This document shows, one piece after another, positions 10,818 through 21,126 of a stretch of DNA of 64,000 nucleotides (positions are counted from its first letter, which is position 1; each line of letters starts with the position of its first letter). Position numbers and translations under genes: made by a program. The notes beneath the pieces were generated by a model that was given only the letters and a program-made list of their open reading frames with translations, was not told where the DNA came from and did no database searches. The DNA comes from Clonostachys chloroleuca (Eukaryota; Ascomycota; Sordariomycetes; Hypocreales; Bionectriaceae), in contig JBANAY010000003.1 in the NCBI GenBank assembly GCA_037952775.1, positions 13,888,001-13,952,000 of the forward strand, read 5' to 3'.

Positions 10818-11556
10818 TGTCGCAGGAGGATTAGGCGCACGGATTAATTTATCGGGAGCGGCTGATACCTAGAGTTAGGTGTAGTATGGAGATCCAAGCT
10901 TGGGAAGATTTCTCTGCCTGTAGAGCTCCCGCCGACTGGCCCCGAGATTCCGTTCACCAAACTTGGCTTGGCAGGAATTGGCTGGGTGTTGCTGAAGATA
11001 AAGAAGAACTATGTTTGGTTCACCAATCGTATTTTTAGGTAAGTGCACCTCTAGATACATAGGAGAAGAATGTTTTTAAAAATTTAAAAACGGATGTCCG
11101 AAACTGTTGAGCATATCTAAGGGTGGGAGGTGGGATAGGCATTAGATGGTGATATTAAAGAGAAAGGATTAGCAAGACTTATTACAAATGTAGGCGCTCC
11201 GCCTAACGAATGAAATCTATTCCTATTTCGATTGGAACTACCAGCAATATATATGCCCCCACTATCGGGTACACGGGGTATTTACATGTGTAGACCTAGC
11301 ATTAAGCCTGTCTGGAACATGTATATCACCATCATGATTACCATAATCATAAGACAAAGCTCAATACATTTTAATTCGCTCTCACACCTGGCCTAAGAAA
11401 AAACTTACTTTAAATAAGATAGAATACCATTGAGAAGGAATAAAGTAAACAGCAATCAAGGCAGGAAAATACTTAGTCGGATTATTGTATCCATTTTCCT
11501 GGGCAATCTTGGACCACATATAATAAATCATTAACTTCTTCCTGAGGGATAGTCTT
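10818..11556. other. intergenic, nothing supported
   Basis: Short frames on the minus strand (10875-11060, 11382-11624) lack motifs. The second may be decayed continuation of the broken gene upstream of it. Confidence 0.4.
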
Positions 11557-12493
11557 TTAGTATGGCCTAGGCTTTGCATCCTCAAAGGCAAATTTGAATT
11601 TACATGTACCAGTTGCAATAGCATTCTCCAAGACTCGCCCAGCGGTAAGTTGAGTCGTTAATTGGGTGAAGGGAAGGATATCATGCATATCTTTGAGGGC
11701 GTCCTTATTCAGTCTTACATACCTGCTTGGTGACGCCCCACGCATCTCTCTCTGATTGTAACGGTTCAAATGCTTGCAATGGTACGAATGGTAGCAAACT
11801 ATAAAATCCTTCCTTGCCTGGGATATCGCTTCTGGAGGGATTGCATATGTTCAACCAGCGTTTGGCTTCGTCTCATTTGTCTCGAGCAGAATGGTAATCA
11901 GCTCTTGTCCACCCAAGATTTTCACAGACTACATCAACTTGGTCTGGCGATCGTCTGGTTCGAGTGGACTTAAGTTGAAGGGAATGCACTCGAGTACGAT
12001 ATAAGCCAAGTTCCCCGTCCCTTTGGCTTGCGATCAGGCAGGTCAAAAGCGATCGAACGGAATCAGGGCCACTCGCACCCACTTCTAGCTGTAGAATCAT
12101 TCTGGGCGTCTGAAAGAGTTTCCATGTATCCACCAGGCGAACAAACTGTATGAGAGCTTCCCGGCTGCAAATAGCGGCCGCTAATTCGTAGGTGTCTGAT
12201 TTGGTGTATTGAGTACGCGACGGAAGAATGCATAGTGCGTCCTTTTTCAACAAAAGATCTTTAAGTTGAAAACATTGCTTCTCAAGAAGACGGGAGCTTT
12301 GGCGTTCGGTTGCAGAAGTCTCCTGGGATCTTTTCCGTTTCCGACTTCTCGAGACAACCGTGAAATGGTATTTCTGATGAAGATTATATATCCCACACTC
12401 GGAGTATACTTTGACATTTCCGGGAAATAGTGCTCTGTCTGGTAGTACAAGATTGGTAGATATACTGGCGCAATCTGTAAGGTTGACGCACAA
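11557..12493 (-). pseudogene. broken uncharacterised fungal gene
   Basis: One frame opens at about 12493 (no ATG; TTG) and encodes a basic segment (SRSRKRKRSQE) and a region with KSDTYELAAAICSREAL and ENLGWTRADYHSARDK. A TGA at about 11875 then interrupts it. Beyond the TGA the same frame stays open with protein-like content (DEAKRWLNICNPSR, EGFYSLLPFVPLQ) to about 11724. A second frame continues with DALKDMHDILPFTQL to 11557. The stop fits a Trp or Arg codon changed to TGA, and the frame change needs an indel or an unrecognised intron. I do not know the family. Codon content suggests a once-real protein of at least 280 residues. Confidence 0.55.
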
Positions 12494-12660
12494 GTGGTAG
12501 CAGCATTCGCTTAATAGTCTCGCTGTACAGGGTCCATCGATGTATAATTCAAAGTCGCGTTTTCCGGAGGCCCTAAGTAACAGAAAGTCTTAAATTTTAA
12601 GTAGTATAATGTGGTACTTTTCATTCATTATGCAACTTTTTAGCATGGGGTATTTTAATA

Positions 12661-12922
12661 TAAGACTTTTGGCATAAGACGTTTTGGCATGAGATGTTTT
12701 AGCATGAGATGTTTTGGCATGAGATGTTTTGGCATGAGAAGTTTTGGTATGAGACGTTTTGGCATAAGACGTTTTGGCATGAGATGTTTTGGCATGAGAC
12801 GTTTTGGTATGAGACGTTTTGGCATGAGACATTTTGGCATGAGACGCTTTCGCGTGAGATATTTTGGCTTGAGACGCTTTCGTGTGAGACATTTTGGCAT
12901 GAGACGCTTTCGCGTGAGACGA
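12661..12922. repeat. 15-bp minisatellite, about 17 copies
   Basis: Tandem units of consensus TTTTGGCATGAGACG repeat from about 12661 to 12922. Variants are GAGATG, GGTAT and, at the right end, a higher-order alternation with CTTTCGCGTGAGACG. Because 15 is divisible by three and the unit lacks stops in most frames, long open frames appear on both strands (for example KTSHA repeats on the minus strand and FGMRR repeats on the plus strand). None has independent support as a gene. Confidence 0.92.
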
Positions 12923-13104
12923 TTGATTGTATAGTTATGGCAAAAAGCGGACTAACGCCTTCGGCCAATCAAGGAATGGGAGGACCCTTATATCACAGCC
13001 GTGTTGATCGCTCTCGCTCAAGGGTAGAGATATACACTACAACAAGAGGAAGGGTTGCTAACAGCAAGTGAAGTAAGAGGGGGTGAGGGTAAGACAAAAG
13101 ATAA

Positions 13105-13377
13105 ATGGCTCGTGTTATCATCTACATGCTGACCGCCAACGCCTCCTTCACAGACGGCTGGCTCCACGCCGCCACCACCACTAGAATACTGCAAGGTATT
13201 TCCGTCCGTTGGAGGACTGTGTTCTTGTCTTCTTGTTTAACTTATACTAAAGTCGGTCTTGGAAGGTTCACCTCCTCGCCATGTTTGCTCAATGCCTCTA
13301 TCTCTATACAGCGCGTATCTCCTGGACCTACCTCGACAGGTTCAACATGCCATCGCGGCATTATGCTAGCGATCTAG
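13105..13377 (+). CDS. possible small gene or exon, uncertain
   Basis: An ATG at 13105 opens MARVIIYMLTANASFTDG. A GTATTT donor at about 13195 and a TTAACTTATACTAAAG end at about 13250 could splice it, but neither the spliced nor the unspliced product is recognisable. A purine-rich leader precedes the ATG. Kept only as a candidate. Confidence 0.2.
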   Translation: MARVIIYMLTANASFTDGWLHAATTTRILQGISVRWRTVFLSSCLTYTKVGLGRFTSSPCLLNASISIQRVSPGPTSTGSTCHRGIMLAI

Positions 13378-14035
13378 TGCTTATTACTTATTCCTGTTCC
13401 GATCAACCAACCAGCAAGAATCATTAATGTATTGAATTGTGTATTCCTCGGCGATCTAGTCCATGCGACGCTTTAACCCCACCTTCACGACTACAACCTG
13501 CGAAGGAGCTCCCGAAGCCCACCAGCCCGATGCAAGGACCTGAAGGCATAGGAAGATTCAAAAACGTTGATATAGACAATGGAAAAACTATGCCCAAGTG
13601 CGGGATGTAGTGATCTGGCGTATGGAAGAAGCCGGACATTATAAGTGTTGGATAGTATCAAACGCTACACCCGCCTAGCGAGCCAATCGCTTGTGGTTTA
13701 TGATTAAGGGACAGCCATTTAGATCTATTAACCTGTGAGCTACCAGGTGATTGATCGAACGTTATGCTATATCCGTCGCTCTTTGCTAAGATCAACCCAG
13801 GCTGAACGTTAATAAGCGTCCATTGTCAATAGTAGGCCTGTGTACCAGGAGATCCCTCTGGTACCAAGCCTTCTTCTATAAAGGTCTGTAGAAAAGGATG
13901 ATAAATCGGAGCATTATGGGGATGCTAAGCCCCTGGAGCGTTAGATAGGAAGGATGTGATTCAGAATTAGCCTATGACTAGGTAGGTCCAATGCAATTAC
14001 TACACTATATATCCACCCCCATATATTAGGTCTTA
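13378..14035. other. intergenic, nothing supported
   Basis: Only short overlapping frames without motifs. No repeats of note. Confidence 0.4.
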
Positions 14036-14038
14036 GAT

Positions 14039-14623
14039 TTACCTGAAGCAAAATGGGCAATTGCCTTCGGACCACTCCCCAAGAATCTCTGCCAAATCTG
14101 ATAAATGGAACGTAGGGAACTTCGTTTCGATGCGATCAAAGGTTCGTTCCCAACATTCATCGTCGTCCCAACCCGGGTCGAGATCAATACCTCTAAGGCA
14201 GAGAGCTTCAACTTGAGATATCACATTGCCTGTTATCATAATCCTCAAGCCTTCTTCCGTTGAAAAAAATCCTCCAAGACATAGTGCTTTGAGATGAGGC
14301 CACATAAAAGAACTCTCCAGCACTGAATCAAAGGGTATGGCCTCATGTATATCCCAAGAAATTCGAAGGTGATATAGTTTCTTGTGTTTTTATAGCATCA
14401 GCTTCAGGCCCTTCTGAAGTAATCCTTCAGTACATTCGTCATCCACGAGAGAAAGCTCAAGACGTGTCAACAGGCTCCAATTTTTAGAGCTAATACCATT
14501 AGAAGGAGTAAAGAAGGACAACCCAAGGTTTCTTATGTGGAGGAGCCGGATTTTTGTATTCGATGTGGTAAGGGCATTGTAAATAGTTATGAATTCATTA
14601 TGGCCATAATCTGCTCGTATCAC
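14039..14623 (-). pseudogene. LRR/F-box-like protein remnant
   Basis: Two collinear minus-strand segments in the same frame are separated by a TAA at about 14394. The first has leucine-rich spacing (LLHIRNLGLSFF, LLTRLELSLVDDECTEGLL). The second has HLKALCLGGFF, VEALCLRGIDLDPGWDDDECW and a terminal CPFCFR. The periodic hydrophobic pattern with alternating charged residues is typical of fungal F-box proteins' LRR tails, but no F-box is present here. The 5' end is missing: its reading stops at about 14623, where the bZIP gene begins on the other strand. Confidence 0.5.
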
Positions 14624-16007
14624 AATCTTGAACCATTGGGGTCAGCCACCCAGAAGCGACGCCCTAGGGAGTCCCCCAGTCTCCGCGGGTCGCTAACGGA
14701 CAAGAAGCAAATCCTCGAGGTATGAACACCCAATCAGCATCTTACCTCATACAACTCGCCTCCATCGCTAGTCAATCAAGTCCTGATTGAAGCTCAAATG
14801 CTCACCCTGTGCAGGCGCGGCGCAAGAAGAACAGAGAAGCACAGCATGTCTTCCGCAAGCAACGGCAAGCTGCCGAAGCAGCACTGGGTCGGCACGCCAG
14901 GCGTCTCGAGGAAGTGGTGGAGGAAATGAGCTCTACCTTGATATGCCTATTCGACGAGATTCTCGCGACCGAGGCGCTCATAACCCGGCACCCTTCCATC
15001 ACCACCTCTCTCAAGCAGGCCCTGGCTCAAGTATTGTCGTTGACCAAGGAGATTGCTACATTAGATGGCGACTCTTTATTACCAGCAGACGACTCGACGG
15101 CGGCATCTGGGGATTCTGCAGAACCTGTTCCCCAGCATATCATCGAGAATACAGTCACCACTTCTACCCAACGTAGACCCTCGTTGCCCGGTGCTCCTCT
15201 TTCACTTGTCGATCCGCCATCAGCTAGTAGGCAGAGCATGATGTCCCGGCCATATACTCCGTCGCTCGGCATCTATCGCCCAGCAACGCCAATCAGTGCA
15301 GGTTACACGCCCACAAATCAGTTGTTGACGTCTTTGCCGCTCACTCCCCAAACGCCTTTATCAACACCTGGGACCCTCTAATTCCCCAATCACCCGGAGG
15401 TACACTTCATCCAGCGCAAATTTTGTTTGAGGCAGCGCCATCCTTCCCTTTTCGACTTAATGAGATATCACTCACGCACGCATACTCTCTTATTACGACC
15501 GCGCCACTGGGCTCCATCCAACGCGAGTTCGGCATGACGCTTCGCCACCACAAACACGAAGACATCATTGCTTCCATTCAGTGGGCTCTCGGGCCCGGGA
15601 GGTGGTACATGTACCAATCCTCAGATCCCGGATTCCAAGGCGATCTTGATACTTTTGCTCCTGCCTCTGCGGATTCACTGGCCCTAACATCAAGCAGCGG
15701 AAAGAATACCGAATTCATCACTGCAGTCGGGGTATATGAACTATTGAATAATCTGGGGGTCACCATGGTAGACGTGGATACGATGGAGATTCAAATGACT
15801 AAATCAGGGACATCCCCGGGGATATCACTATATTCTGCGGGAACAAGAAGTTACTCTAGCTTGCTTTCGTCACCTCCTCTCGCTTTTCAACCTCCCTCTA
15901 CAACGACGAGGCTGGATGTGCCTCTGTTGATGTCGCGATTGATGCACGTCGGGGTCTGTTTCAAATCAGGCCCAAGATACCCGCGCGGGAAGTGTGGAGG
16001 GCCATAG
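14600..16007 (+). pseudogene. bZIP transcription factor with a frameshift
   Basis: Exon 1 (ending 14719) reads KKQILE and is spliced through a 95-base intron (14720-14814, GTATGA donor, GTGCAG end) into ARRKKNREAQHVFRKQRQ, a fungal bZIP basic region (Asn-x2-Ala-Gln-x2-Phe-Arg). A heptad region (LGRHARRLEEVVEEMSS) follows, then a Ser/Thr/Pro-rich tail. The frame stops at 15381. An overlapping frame, open before that stop, carries on as PLIPQSPGGTLHPAQ and FPFRLNEISL to 16007. The shift lies near 15360-15380, so one indel, or a very short unrecognised intron, breaks the protein. The first exon has only a weak ATG at 14600, overlapping the LRR relic, so the natural 5' end may also be lost. It sits about 200 bases from the SDR and could once have regulated it. 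Confidence 0.6.
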
Positions 16008-16220
16008 AGGCTTCAGCAATAATAGCTTGACATGGTAAGCTGCTGGACAATTCGTATGGGATACACGAGCTGAGATTGCGCCTCCGCATGTCAGGGGTCC
16101 AATAGCAGTAGAAAATGACAGTCCTGCGCAAGCTATCTCTTATATATACGCCACAGAACGCACCCAGTCACCCGTAACCCTCACTTCTTATACAGCCCGA
16201 GAATCCATATCAACAGTCTC

Positions 16221-17343
16221 CTAGAGCTTACTAGTGACTCCTGGTTGAATTTGGTCCAGGATCGTCATTATTTCTGCGTGCAGACGTTTTGAGACAACCT
16301 GTCCCTCCTTGCTTCGCACAAAGGCACTGGGCTTTGTTACACGACACTCACTCAAGTACTGACCACTACTTTCCTCGCCGGATGCAGCAGCGTGAACGAG
16401 AGTGCGGCCTCCGACTTCTGTTGTGCGCGCTATCATCTTCTTAACGGTGCCAAAAACGAATCCTATGATGCCCTATGGCCAGAGTCAGCACAAAGTAAAT
16501 GCCATTGCATCTCAGGCAATAACTCCGAGAAATGGATGCATACCTTTAGGTCCCTGTCGAGGTCGGAGTGACAAAGCCCTGGGTTCACGTTGTTCAAGAT
16601 CAGTGGCTTGCCTGCGTTGGGGCCCTGCTTCATCGCCTCGTTAATGGACGCAACCAGCATTACTTCCAAGAGCTTGGATACATCGTAGCGATCCATCATA
16701 TTGGACGTTGCCTTTGAATTGAGGGCCTTGAAAATGTCGGGTTGTAACCGTTCGGTGAATTTTGCCTGCTAATATTCAATAAAGCTGTCTGGAGCGACTT
16801 GGGTGGGTGGTTGCGTACGTTGTGATGGCGCACAGAACTTGTAATCACCAGCCGTGGTGTCTGGCCGGTAAGCTCTCCTGATCTTCTCATAATGGGGAAG
16901 AGATTCAAGGCCAGCAGAAACGTCCCGATGACATTGACTTTGATCGTCGTCTCGAAGCCTTCGGTTTCCTCATACTCCGTTCTCAGGACGCCGGCGTTGG
17001 CAATGACCACATCGAGCCGGTCCAGAGCCTCGCACTTAAGCGCAAAGTCCTGAACCGAATCAAACTTATCCACTTCCAGGCTCCACACTTCGACAACATT
17101 ATTGCGGCCAGTAGCCGATTCGATGGCGGCTTTGGCCCCATCTCCCTTCGTTTTGGATCTCACAGCCAGAATAACCCGAGCGGCTTCGAGGCGCGTGAAG
17201 TGTTTAGCTGCCTCGAAACCAAGACCGGTATTTGACCCGGTGACAACAATAGTTTGGCCTCTGAATGATTTCTGAGGTACCGGTATGTTCTCAAGCTGAG
17301 CTCTGAATTGTTCCATGCTGCGCGATACTCGCATGAAGTTCAT
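16221..17343 (-). CDS. short-chain dehydrogenase/reductase, three exons
   Basis: Exons 17343-16819, 16765-16544 and 16472-16221 join in frame (introns of 53 and 71 bases, donors GTACGC and GTATGC) into 332 residues. The N-terminal Rossmann motif TGSNTGLG (about residues 35-42), IANAG, the catalytic-region SS in ITSSV and the catalytic pair YDVSK are all present, and NPGLCHSDL follows as usual. The length matches classical/extended SDRs of the retinol-dehydrogenase-like group that often tailor polyketides; NADP(H) is likely. The gene is divergent from the MDR enoyl-reductase-like gene with about 600 bases between, suggesting a shared promoter. All splice sites are canonical and no stop interrupts it, so it looks functional. 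Substrate unknown. Confidence 0.85.
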
Positions 17344-17948
17344 GCGGAAGAGGACGAATACTCTTTCACGAACAGCCTCAAGCCCGGGTCACCCCTGTCT
17401 CTTTATTATTGAGCCGCGCGGATCAGTCTGGCCCAACCCAACATTTATGACCAAGCATGCTCCCACGTTTAACGGGTGTGGAAATACCGAAACGAACCGC
17501 GCTCGCCCTGTTCTGACACAGATTTAGTAAAGTTGAACAATACAAAGTCGGAAAGGTTACATAATTGCGGCCGATCGCAATCCTTGCGCACGAGGGCGCG
17601 TTTCTCCCCCGCTGTGGAACTCTGACTTGTCCCTTGTGCATTCGGTAAGGATGCATACTTTGCATGCTTTCTAATCCAGAGGTTCATCTCGGCGGCTGAC
17701 ACATGGGCACCTGCCGATCATCTCTAAGTCTAGTTAAGCTTTGGCTACCTAGTGGCAACTGGCCGGTTGCTAGGAATGGCACATCCTACCTAGCTTCACA
17801 TTCGGAACGTTGACGTAAGAGACCGACGGACTGCGGGAACCGGCACAATTAAGCAGTGCGAGAAAGAATATGAAGTGGCGTCCACGTTAAAAACTCCCCA
17901 TCTCGCAACGTATACTCATGGAGTCTCTTTCTGCCCAGTGCCGTCAAT
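17344..17948. promoter_or_regulatory. shared intergenic region of the divergent SDR/MDR pair
   Basis: About 600 bases separate the two divergent start codons. It contains GC-rich words such as CGCGCGG and TGCGGCCG but no motif I can assign to a named regulator. A bidirectional promoter is inferred from gene arrangement only. Confidence 0.4.
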
Positions 17949-19037
17949 ATGCAAGCCCTCATCACACATCGCACCTTCTTCACAAGGGTCTTCAATGCCC
18001 TGAGCGGCAGGGCAATCTTCAGCCCAGGCGCCACAGTTCGCGACAATGTCCCCATTCCCAAGATCAATTCACAGCAGCTTCTCGTCAAGGTTAAGACGGT
18101 AGCCCTGAACCCCAGCGACTTCAAGCACATGGACGCTCTCGGCCCACCGAACTGTATACTCGGCTGTGACTTTGCCGGCGAGGTGGTCGAGGTTGGCGGT
18201 GGCGTTACCAGCAAGTGGAAGGTCGGCGATCGCATAGCTGGCTGTGTACATGGAGGCATGTACTCCGACGAGGGCGCGTTTGCCGAGTATCTTAAGGTTG
18301 ATTCCGATATCGCCTGGCGAGTTCCTGATGATATCAGCGATGCAGATGCAACGACGTATGGCGTGTCGGCTGTCACAGCAGCGTACACCCTGAACACCCG
18401 GTTTGGTATTCCTTTCCCAGGCAGTGGCGAGACGCCAGCCCCTAGCGATGACTCGACCATATTCATCTACGCGGGTGGCACCAGTGCAGGGCTCTTCCAT
18501 CTTCAATTCGCCAAGGCAGTTGGCTATACCGTTGTCACAACCGCGTCCCCGCGCTCCTTCGACCTTGTCAAGAAGTACGGCGCCGATGCCGTCTTTGACT
18601 ATCGCTCTCCAACGCTCGTTGCGGACATCCTAGCTAAATATCCCAATCTTACCAAAGCGGTCGACTGCTTCTCCGAAGGCGCATCGTCATCTATTTGCGC
18701 TCAAGTATTGCAGCCGAGGGACAGCAAGGTGGTCATCTTGCTACCGAACGGTCAATCCAAGATTCCTGGCGTGCGGTATGATCCAGTCATGCTCTATAGC
18801 TGCTTTGGCAGGGCCTTCCAGATGCTGGCACCCATAGGGCCCAAGTTCGAGGCGTCGAAAGGGGATCGCGAATGGCTTGCCCGGTACTACAGCGCCTTTC
18901 CACACCTAGCGCGTATATTAAAGCCGATTCCTATAGTCAAGCTTGATCCTGGATTCAAGGGTATCATGGATGGCCTGGACAAGCTGCGCAAGGGGATGGT
19001 CGCAGGTGGCAAACAGGTTGTTGAGTTGCGATCCTGA
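17949..19037 (+). CDS. zinc-independent MDR, trans-enoyl-reductase-like (LovC/ToxD type)
   Basis: A 362-residue single-exon protein with a medium-chain dehydrogenase/reductase fold. Visible motifs are the GroES-like start with VALNPSDFKHMD, GCDFAGEVVEVG, VGDRIAGCVHGG, the nucleotide-binding segment IYAGGTSAGLFHLQFAKAVGY, VVTTASPRSFDLVKKYGADAVFDYRSP, and the C-terminal substrate segment ending GGKQVVEL. The usual zinc-ligand Cys cluster is absent. Length and motif spacing match stand-alone enoyl reductases that partner fungal polyketide synthases, and related toxD-like oxidoreductases. It is divergent from an SDR and near a bZIP regulator, an arrangement typical of small secondary-metabolite loci, but no synthase is in this window. 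Intact and probably functional. Confidence 0.85.
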   Translation: MQALITHRTFFTRVFNALSGRAIFSPGATVRDNVPIPKINSQQLLVKVKTVALNPSDFKHMDALGPPNCILGCDFAGEVVEVGGGVTSKWKVGDRIAGCVHGGMYSDEGAFAEYLKVDSDIAWRVPDDISDADATTYGVSAVTAAYTLNTRFGIPFPGSGETPAPSDDSTIFIYAGGTSAGLFHLQFAKAVGYTVVTTASPRSFDLVKKYGADAVFDYRSPTLVADILAKYPNLTKAVDCFSEGASSSICAQVLQPRDSKVVILLPNGQSKIPGVRYDPVMLYSCFGRAFQMLAPIGPKFEASKGDREWLARYYSAFPHLARILKPIPIVKLDPGFKGIMDGLDKLRKGMVAGGKQVVELRS

Positions 19038-19793
19038 AGCAACCTGGCCACGGTGCTTTGCACCTTGATGATTACGGAGCACTCAAACCCTGCCCAGATT
19101 ACTTGAGCTGAATCTATCACCCTATTTTAATTTAGCTTGGGTCTTATTTGTATTATAGGCCCCTCTCAAAAGCGGCAACAAGCAGTTTCGTTATTACCTA
19201 ATGCCGAGAGAAATCAGAACCTGATAAAGGCATAATAATACTATACTATATAATCAGGCTTAATTTCCGAGGAGTTTGAGGGCTGGAATTGAGCTTGACT
19301 GATTGTTAGCCACACTGACAATAAGTCGACTGACGCGCAAGTCTCAGGGTTCTATTCCAGCGTGTCCAGCGCTCCCCCAAACACTGGGACGGCTCCGACA
19401 ATTGCGACGCTGCGCACCCACTGTAGGGTGCTAGCACGATTCCTCCACTGTTTCGATGTACCTGAGTTGAGAGCCTTGTGTTCAGCGCAGTGACAACAAC
19501 GCGACCTCGGCTTCTGGTTTACTTCCAGGATTTTACTTTTTGGTTGTTGACTTGACGAGCTGTTCACTGTCTTGAACACTCTGGAATCGTTCATTCAATT
19601 TTCCATTATGCCCTCTGTTTTGCAGTCTGCTTTGACCTCTTCCCTGTCTCCCTGCACGTGCAGCTCCACGCTGACACACGCCCCCCAGCTGTACTACAAT
19701 ACGCAAACTTTATATCACCCACCAAACAAACAATCTCTATTACGGGAAGAGGTGTGCAACAGAGGTGAGGGCGAAAGAGATGATTGGATTGAG
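19038..19793. other. intergenic, nothing supported
   Basis: Contains a pyrimidine-rich stretch and short frames only (for example 19352-19594 minus and 19572-19901 plus). None has a domain or convincing splice model. Confidence 0.4.
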
Positions 19794-20201
19794 CTACTGA
19801 AGGAAGTCCTTAGTGAGGGCATTCTTGCGTGGCTTGCAGAGACCTTTTTTTATAAAAATTTCCAGGGCCGATTTCAGCTTGGCGGCATTGATGCCACCTA
19901 GATCGTCTCGACTCTTTCCGAACATGCGATGTGTTTGTGAGTTGGACACATCCGGGGGCATGCTGAGAATATCAAGGCATTGTAGAACATGGTCCCCAAG
20001 TGCACCCCTCGCTGCACATACGTCGTAGGCAGGGAATGTGCCAAATTGCATGGCCTTCTGGAATGAAAGCGGTTGGTTTCTTATCCCCCGAAACTCTTCC
20101 GAGTCAATTTCGATACCCAGGCATATCTTCTTGAACCAATCTCCGTTGAGATGTGATATACACTTCCTTATGGGGCGATTGCTGACTTTAAATGGTACCA
20201 A
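19794..20201 (-). CDS. hypothetical protein fragment
   Basis: A frame of about 135 codons without an ATG at its 5' end (TTG at 20201; first ATG near 20051). It reads as ordinary protein (NGDWFKKICLGIEID, GTFPAYDVCAARGALGDHVL), ends in a Lys-rich tail and lacks known motifs. It may be the last exon of a longer gene whose front is not recognisable, or a relic. Confidence 0.35.
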   Translation of the reverse strand: MVPFKVSNRPIRKCISHLNGDWFKKICLGIEIDSEEFRGIRNQPLSFQKAMQFGTFPAYDVCAARGALGDHVLQCLDILSMPPDVSNSQTHRMFGKSRDDLGGINAAKLKSALEIFIKKGLCKPRKNALTKDFLQ

Positions 20202-20229
20202 GAGTAAACTTGAGCTTCGGAGATGAGGC

Positions 20230-20755
20230 AGAGTCCAGTCTGCCTAGCCGGCCTACACCTCTTTCGATCCGTCATAGCCCCTGAGTTGCCTCGTCGGGCC
20301 GAAATACTTTAACATGGCATTCACGTCTAATCTGAAAGCGAATTGGTCATATAGAGATTGCCTTCATCGAGATCAATATGGCTGATACGCAAAGTATTAC
20401 GGATGTTCTCATCAGTGTGCTTACCACAACAGTAGTAGCGTCTCTTCTCCAAGTCAACAGTATCCTATCAGTTCATCAGCAAAGGCGCCAACCACCTGAG
20501 CACCGGCAGTTTGAACTACTGATGATGAGTTATAAATTTGGTTTTTTATTTTTTTGTAAACTTTCATATCCTTGTATCTATCAGTGTGGCATCGACATTC
20601 TTTCCTCTGGCCTTACATGGCGCAGGCTGGTCACCCCCCTTTTTTTGCTTCTACAACGGCAATCAGCATGGCTGGACAGGTAAGCCACCAGCTCTCGTGA
20701 TGGAAAACCTGCTGAGTTAGGTAGTGTGCTTGGTTGGCTGGTTATTGGAATCTAA
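20230..20755. other. intergenic, nothing supported
   Basis: An ATG at 20378 opens MADTQSITDVLISV, but the frame soon becomes low-complexity hydrophobic sequence and has no support beyond length. Confidence 0.35.
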
Positions 20756-20756
20756 G

Positions 20757-21124
20757 CTACCTATCTTCCACCTCAAGGATACGTGGCGAAAATGCTCGTG
20801 AATCTAGGTCAAGAACCCTCTCAATAATAACCTGCTCTTCTAGATTGGTAAGATTCCGGTTACTCGATTGATACTCGCTTCGGGGAGTACGACCTTGCTT
20901 CCGTCGTAGTAAGGTTGTATGATGAATATTATAGATTGCTGCAGCCTTTCGGAGACTTAATTTTGGGTTCTTTTTAAGGGCTTTAAGAGCAAGATTAATT
21001 TGATTATCATTACTCTGTACTGGCATTTTAGTGGTGGCTATAAAGTAAAGTTGAAGATAGAAATATAAAAAATTCAGAAAAGTGGTGCATACACTGGTTT
21101 GGTGCACACACTGGTGGATTACGT
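20757..21124 (-). mobile_element. pogo/Fot-type transposon, 5' fragment
   Basis: On the minus strand the element begins at 21124 with ACGTAATCCACCAGTG, flanked by TA (21125-21126), and contains tandem copies of CCAGTGTGTGCACCA and CCAGTGTATGCACCA. It then encodes the start of a transposase: the ATG near 21024 gives NPKLSLRKAAAIYNI, a psq-type helix-turn-helix, then the beginning of the CENP-B-like domain (LTNLEEQVIIERVLDLDSRAF). It ends abruptly at about 20757, so the DDE core and right terminus are missing. The terminal ACGTAATC and TA target match the 60.0-61.3 kb element, so both belong to related pogo families. Confidence 0.8.
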
Positions 21125-21126
21125 TA

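Noticed and set aside
4690..10945. Shared CGCCGACTGGCCCCG word at about 4705 and 10931
   Set aside because: Only 15 bases match and flanks differ; too short to claim a repeat.
12590..13071. Long repetitive open frames over the minisatellite on both strands
   Set aside because: They arise because the 15-bp unit has no stop in most frames; all are equally open, with no start context or independent support.
18069..18506. Minus-strand 145-codon frame inside the enoyl-reductase gene
   Set aside because: Antisense shadow of a high-GC coding exon; no motif.
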